From Sialis fuliginosa (lineage: Eukaryota; Arthropoda; Insecta; Megaloptera; Sialidae), in NCBI GenBank assembly GCA_961205875.1, contig OY540813.1:11069001-11133000 (forward strand): DNA of 64,000 bases, written 5' to 3'. The position numbers were made by a program, and so were the translations under genes. This document shows, one piece after another, positions 63,308 through 64,000 of the stretch. The notes beneath the pieces were generated by a model that was not told the origin of the DNA, made no database searches, and worked only from the letters and a program-made list of their open reading frames with translations. Numbering within the stretch: position 1 is the stretch's first letter; every line of letters begins with the position of its first letter.

Positions 63308-63840
63308 CTAAAATAAAACGGTCAAGTTCATTTTCACTACGATTTATAAAAAAGAGTTATTTCATAATTTCTCATAAACTATTTTTGCTAGTGTTCGTTA
63401 TAATTTTCATTGAAAATACTAATGAAAAGCTACATTCTGGAATTTTTTCAGATTTTTTGCATGGATTGTTTAGAAATTAGAAGGGGGGAAGCTCTGATAA
63501 TGACATTGAAGAGAAAATATATCGTGTCTGAAAGATTAAAATAAAAAAATCCTTAAAATTTTTTGTTGCATTTTAGGAGACCTATCTATGGGGTAGATGA
63601 AAAAAAATGTGTGTCGGAGGGGTGTCCAAAAATTTTTTGACAGTATTCGTTATAATTTTCATTAAAAGCTACATTCTGGAATTTTATCATATTTTTGAAT
63701 CGATAGTTTAGAAAGAGGACGCTCTGATAACGACTTTGAAAAGCAAATACATGGTGATTGAAGGATTAAAATCAAAAGGTCCTAATACGTTTTTGTTGCA
63801 TTTTAGGAGACCTACCTAAAAACATCCCATTTAATGGAGT
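63308..63840 (+). repeat. Two tandem units of the TACATTCTGGAATTT repeat
   Basis: Unit 1 (63392-63600) and unit 2 (63643-63830) both contain TTCGTTATAATTTTCATT, AAAAGCTACATTCTGGAATT, GTTTAGAAA, GCTCTGATAA, GAC(A/T)TTGAA and TTTGTTGCATTTTAGGAGAC, about 245 bases apart. A leading section 63308-63390 matches 53905-53960. The sequence continues toward the window edge with a tail ending CCAAATTTCATCTTAATAGG, typical of insect repeats. Confidence 0.75.
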
Positions 63841-64000
63841 AAGTGAAAAAAACTTTTTGAGTACACTTTTCATTCTATGGATGAGAGGTTTAAAAATTAT
63901 TTTTTCAAAAATCTCATCATTTCTGTTTTTGGGTCATCAACCTACGTCCGTATACCAAATTTCATCTTAATAGGTATAACATTTATATAGACAGAGCGAA

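Larger units (their letters stand above)
43966..64000 (-). other. Dscam 5' intron or upstream flank (boundary unknown)
   Basis: About 20 kb upstream of the leader/Ig1 exon. The acceptor at 43966 shows that at least one further 5' exon exists; it must end with one base of a codon completed by GC (probably glycine). I could not identify it, and it may lie outside the window. Elements found here are the TTAA foldback at 44289-44906, repeats at 47963-48024, 48936-49257, 51471-51773, 52466-52794, 55171-55249 and 58370-58735, and related or tandem repeats at 53878-54060 and 63308-63840. Several GC-richer patches (47265-47460, 49860-50040, 57480-57610, 61760-61980) stand out. The remainder is AT-rich with nothing I can support. 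Confidence 0.6.

Overview
The window is AT-rich insect-type nuclear DNA. The only gene I can support is part of a Dscam-family (Down syndrome cell adhesion molecule) gene on the minus strand. Three internal exons are visible, with matching GT/AG splice sites and compatible phases: 43965-43796 (end of the leader plus first half of Ig1), 39465-39300 (second half of Ig1) and 19460-19299 (first half of Ig2). The introns between them are 4.3 kb and 19.8 kb. At least 19 kb of intron lies downstream and about 20 kb of intron or 5' flank lies upstream, so the start codon exon and everything after the first half of Ig2 are not seen. The exon sequences match insect Dscam proteins closely. There is one copy of the Ig2 half-exon rather than an array, which fits a non-hypervariable Dscam paralogue better than the hypervariable Dscam1 type.

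Nearly everything else is intronic or flanking sequence loaded with non-autonomous or decayed transposable elements. Four hAT-like elements were found: three have clear 8-bp target-site duplications (8858-9228, 39902-40602, 41020-41436) and an older one (42457-43498) has diverged flanks. Other elements are two copies of a foldback MITE flanked by TTA, a TTAA-flanked element, three CAGG-ended elements (two flanked by TA), a dead mariner with two of three catalytic Asp changed, SINE-like copies, and several uncharacterised repeat families present two or three times in the window.

The most unusual object is a roughly 2.4-kb palindrome at 5592-7968. Its arms are about 950 bp, and it is built from the 3' half of a transposon-like ORF family known to me only as a recurrent arthropod repeat protein. 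A second long foldback (42612-43357) and a 614-bp foldback (44289-44906) lie in the introns of the same transcription unit.

The organism is an insect. Repeat style (GTACCTA-rich microsequence, the SINE-like sequence beginning ACTAGCTGT, the tail ending GGAACCCTAAAA) and very large introns suggest a large, repeat-rich genome, possibly lepidopteran, but I cannot fix the order. I saw no rRNA, convincing tRNA, CRISPR or bacterial-type operon, and no sign of a new multi-gene system.
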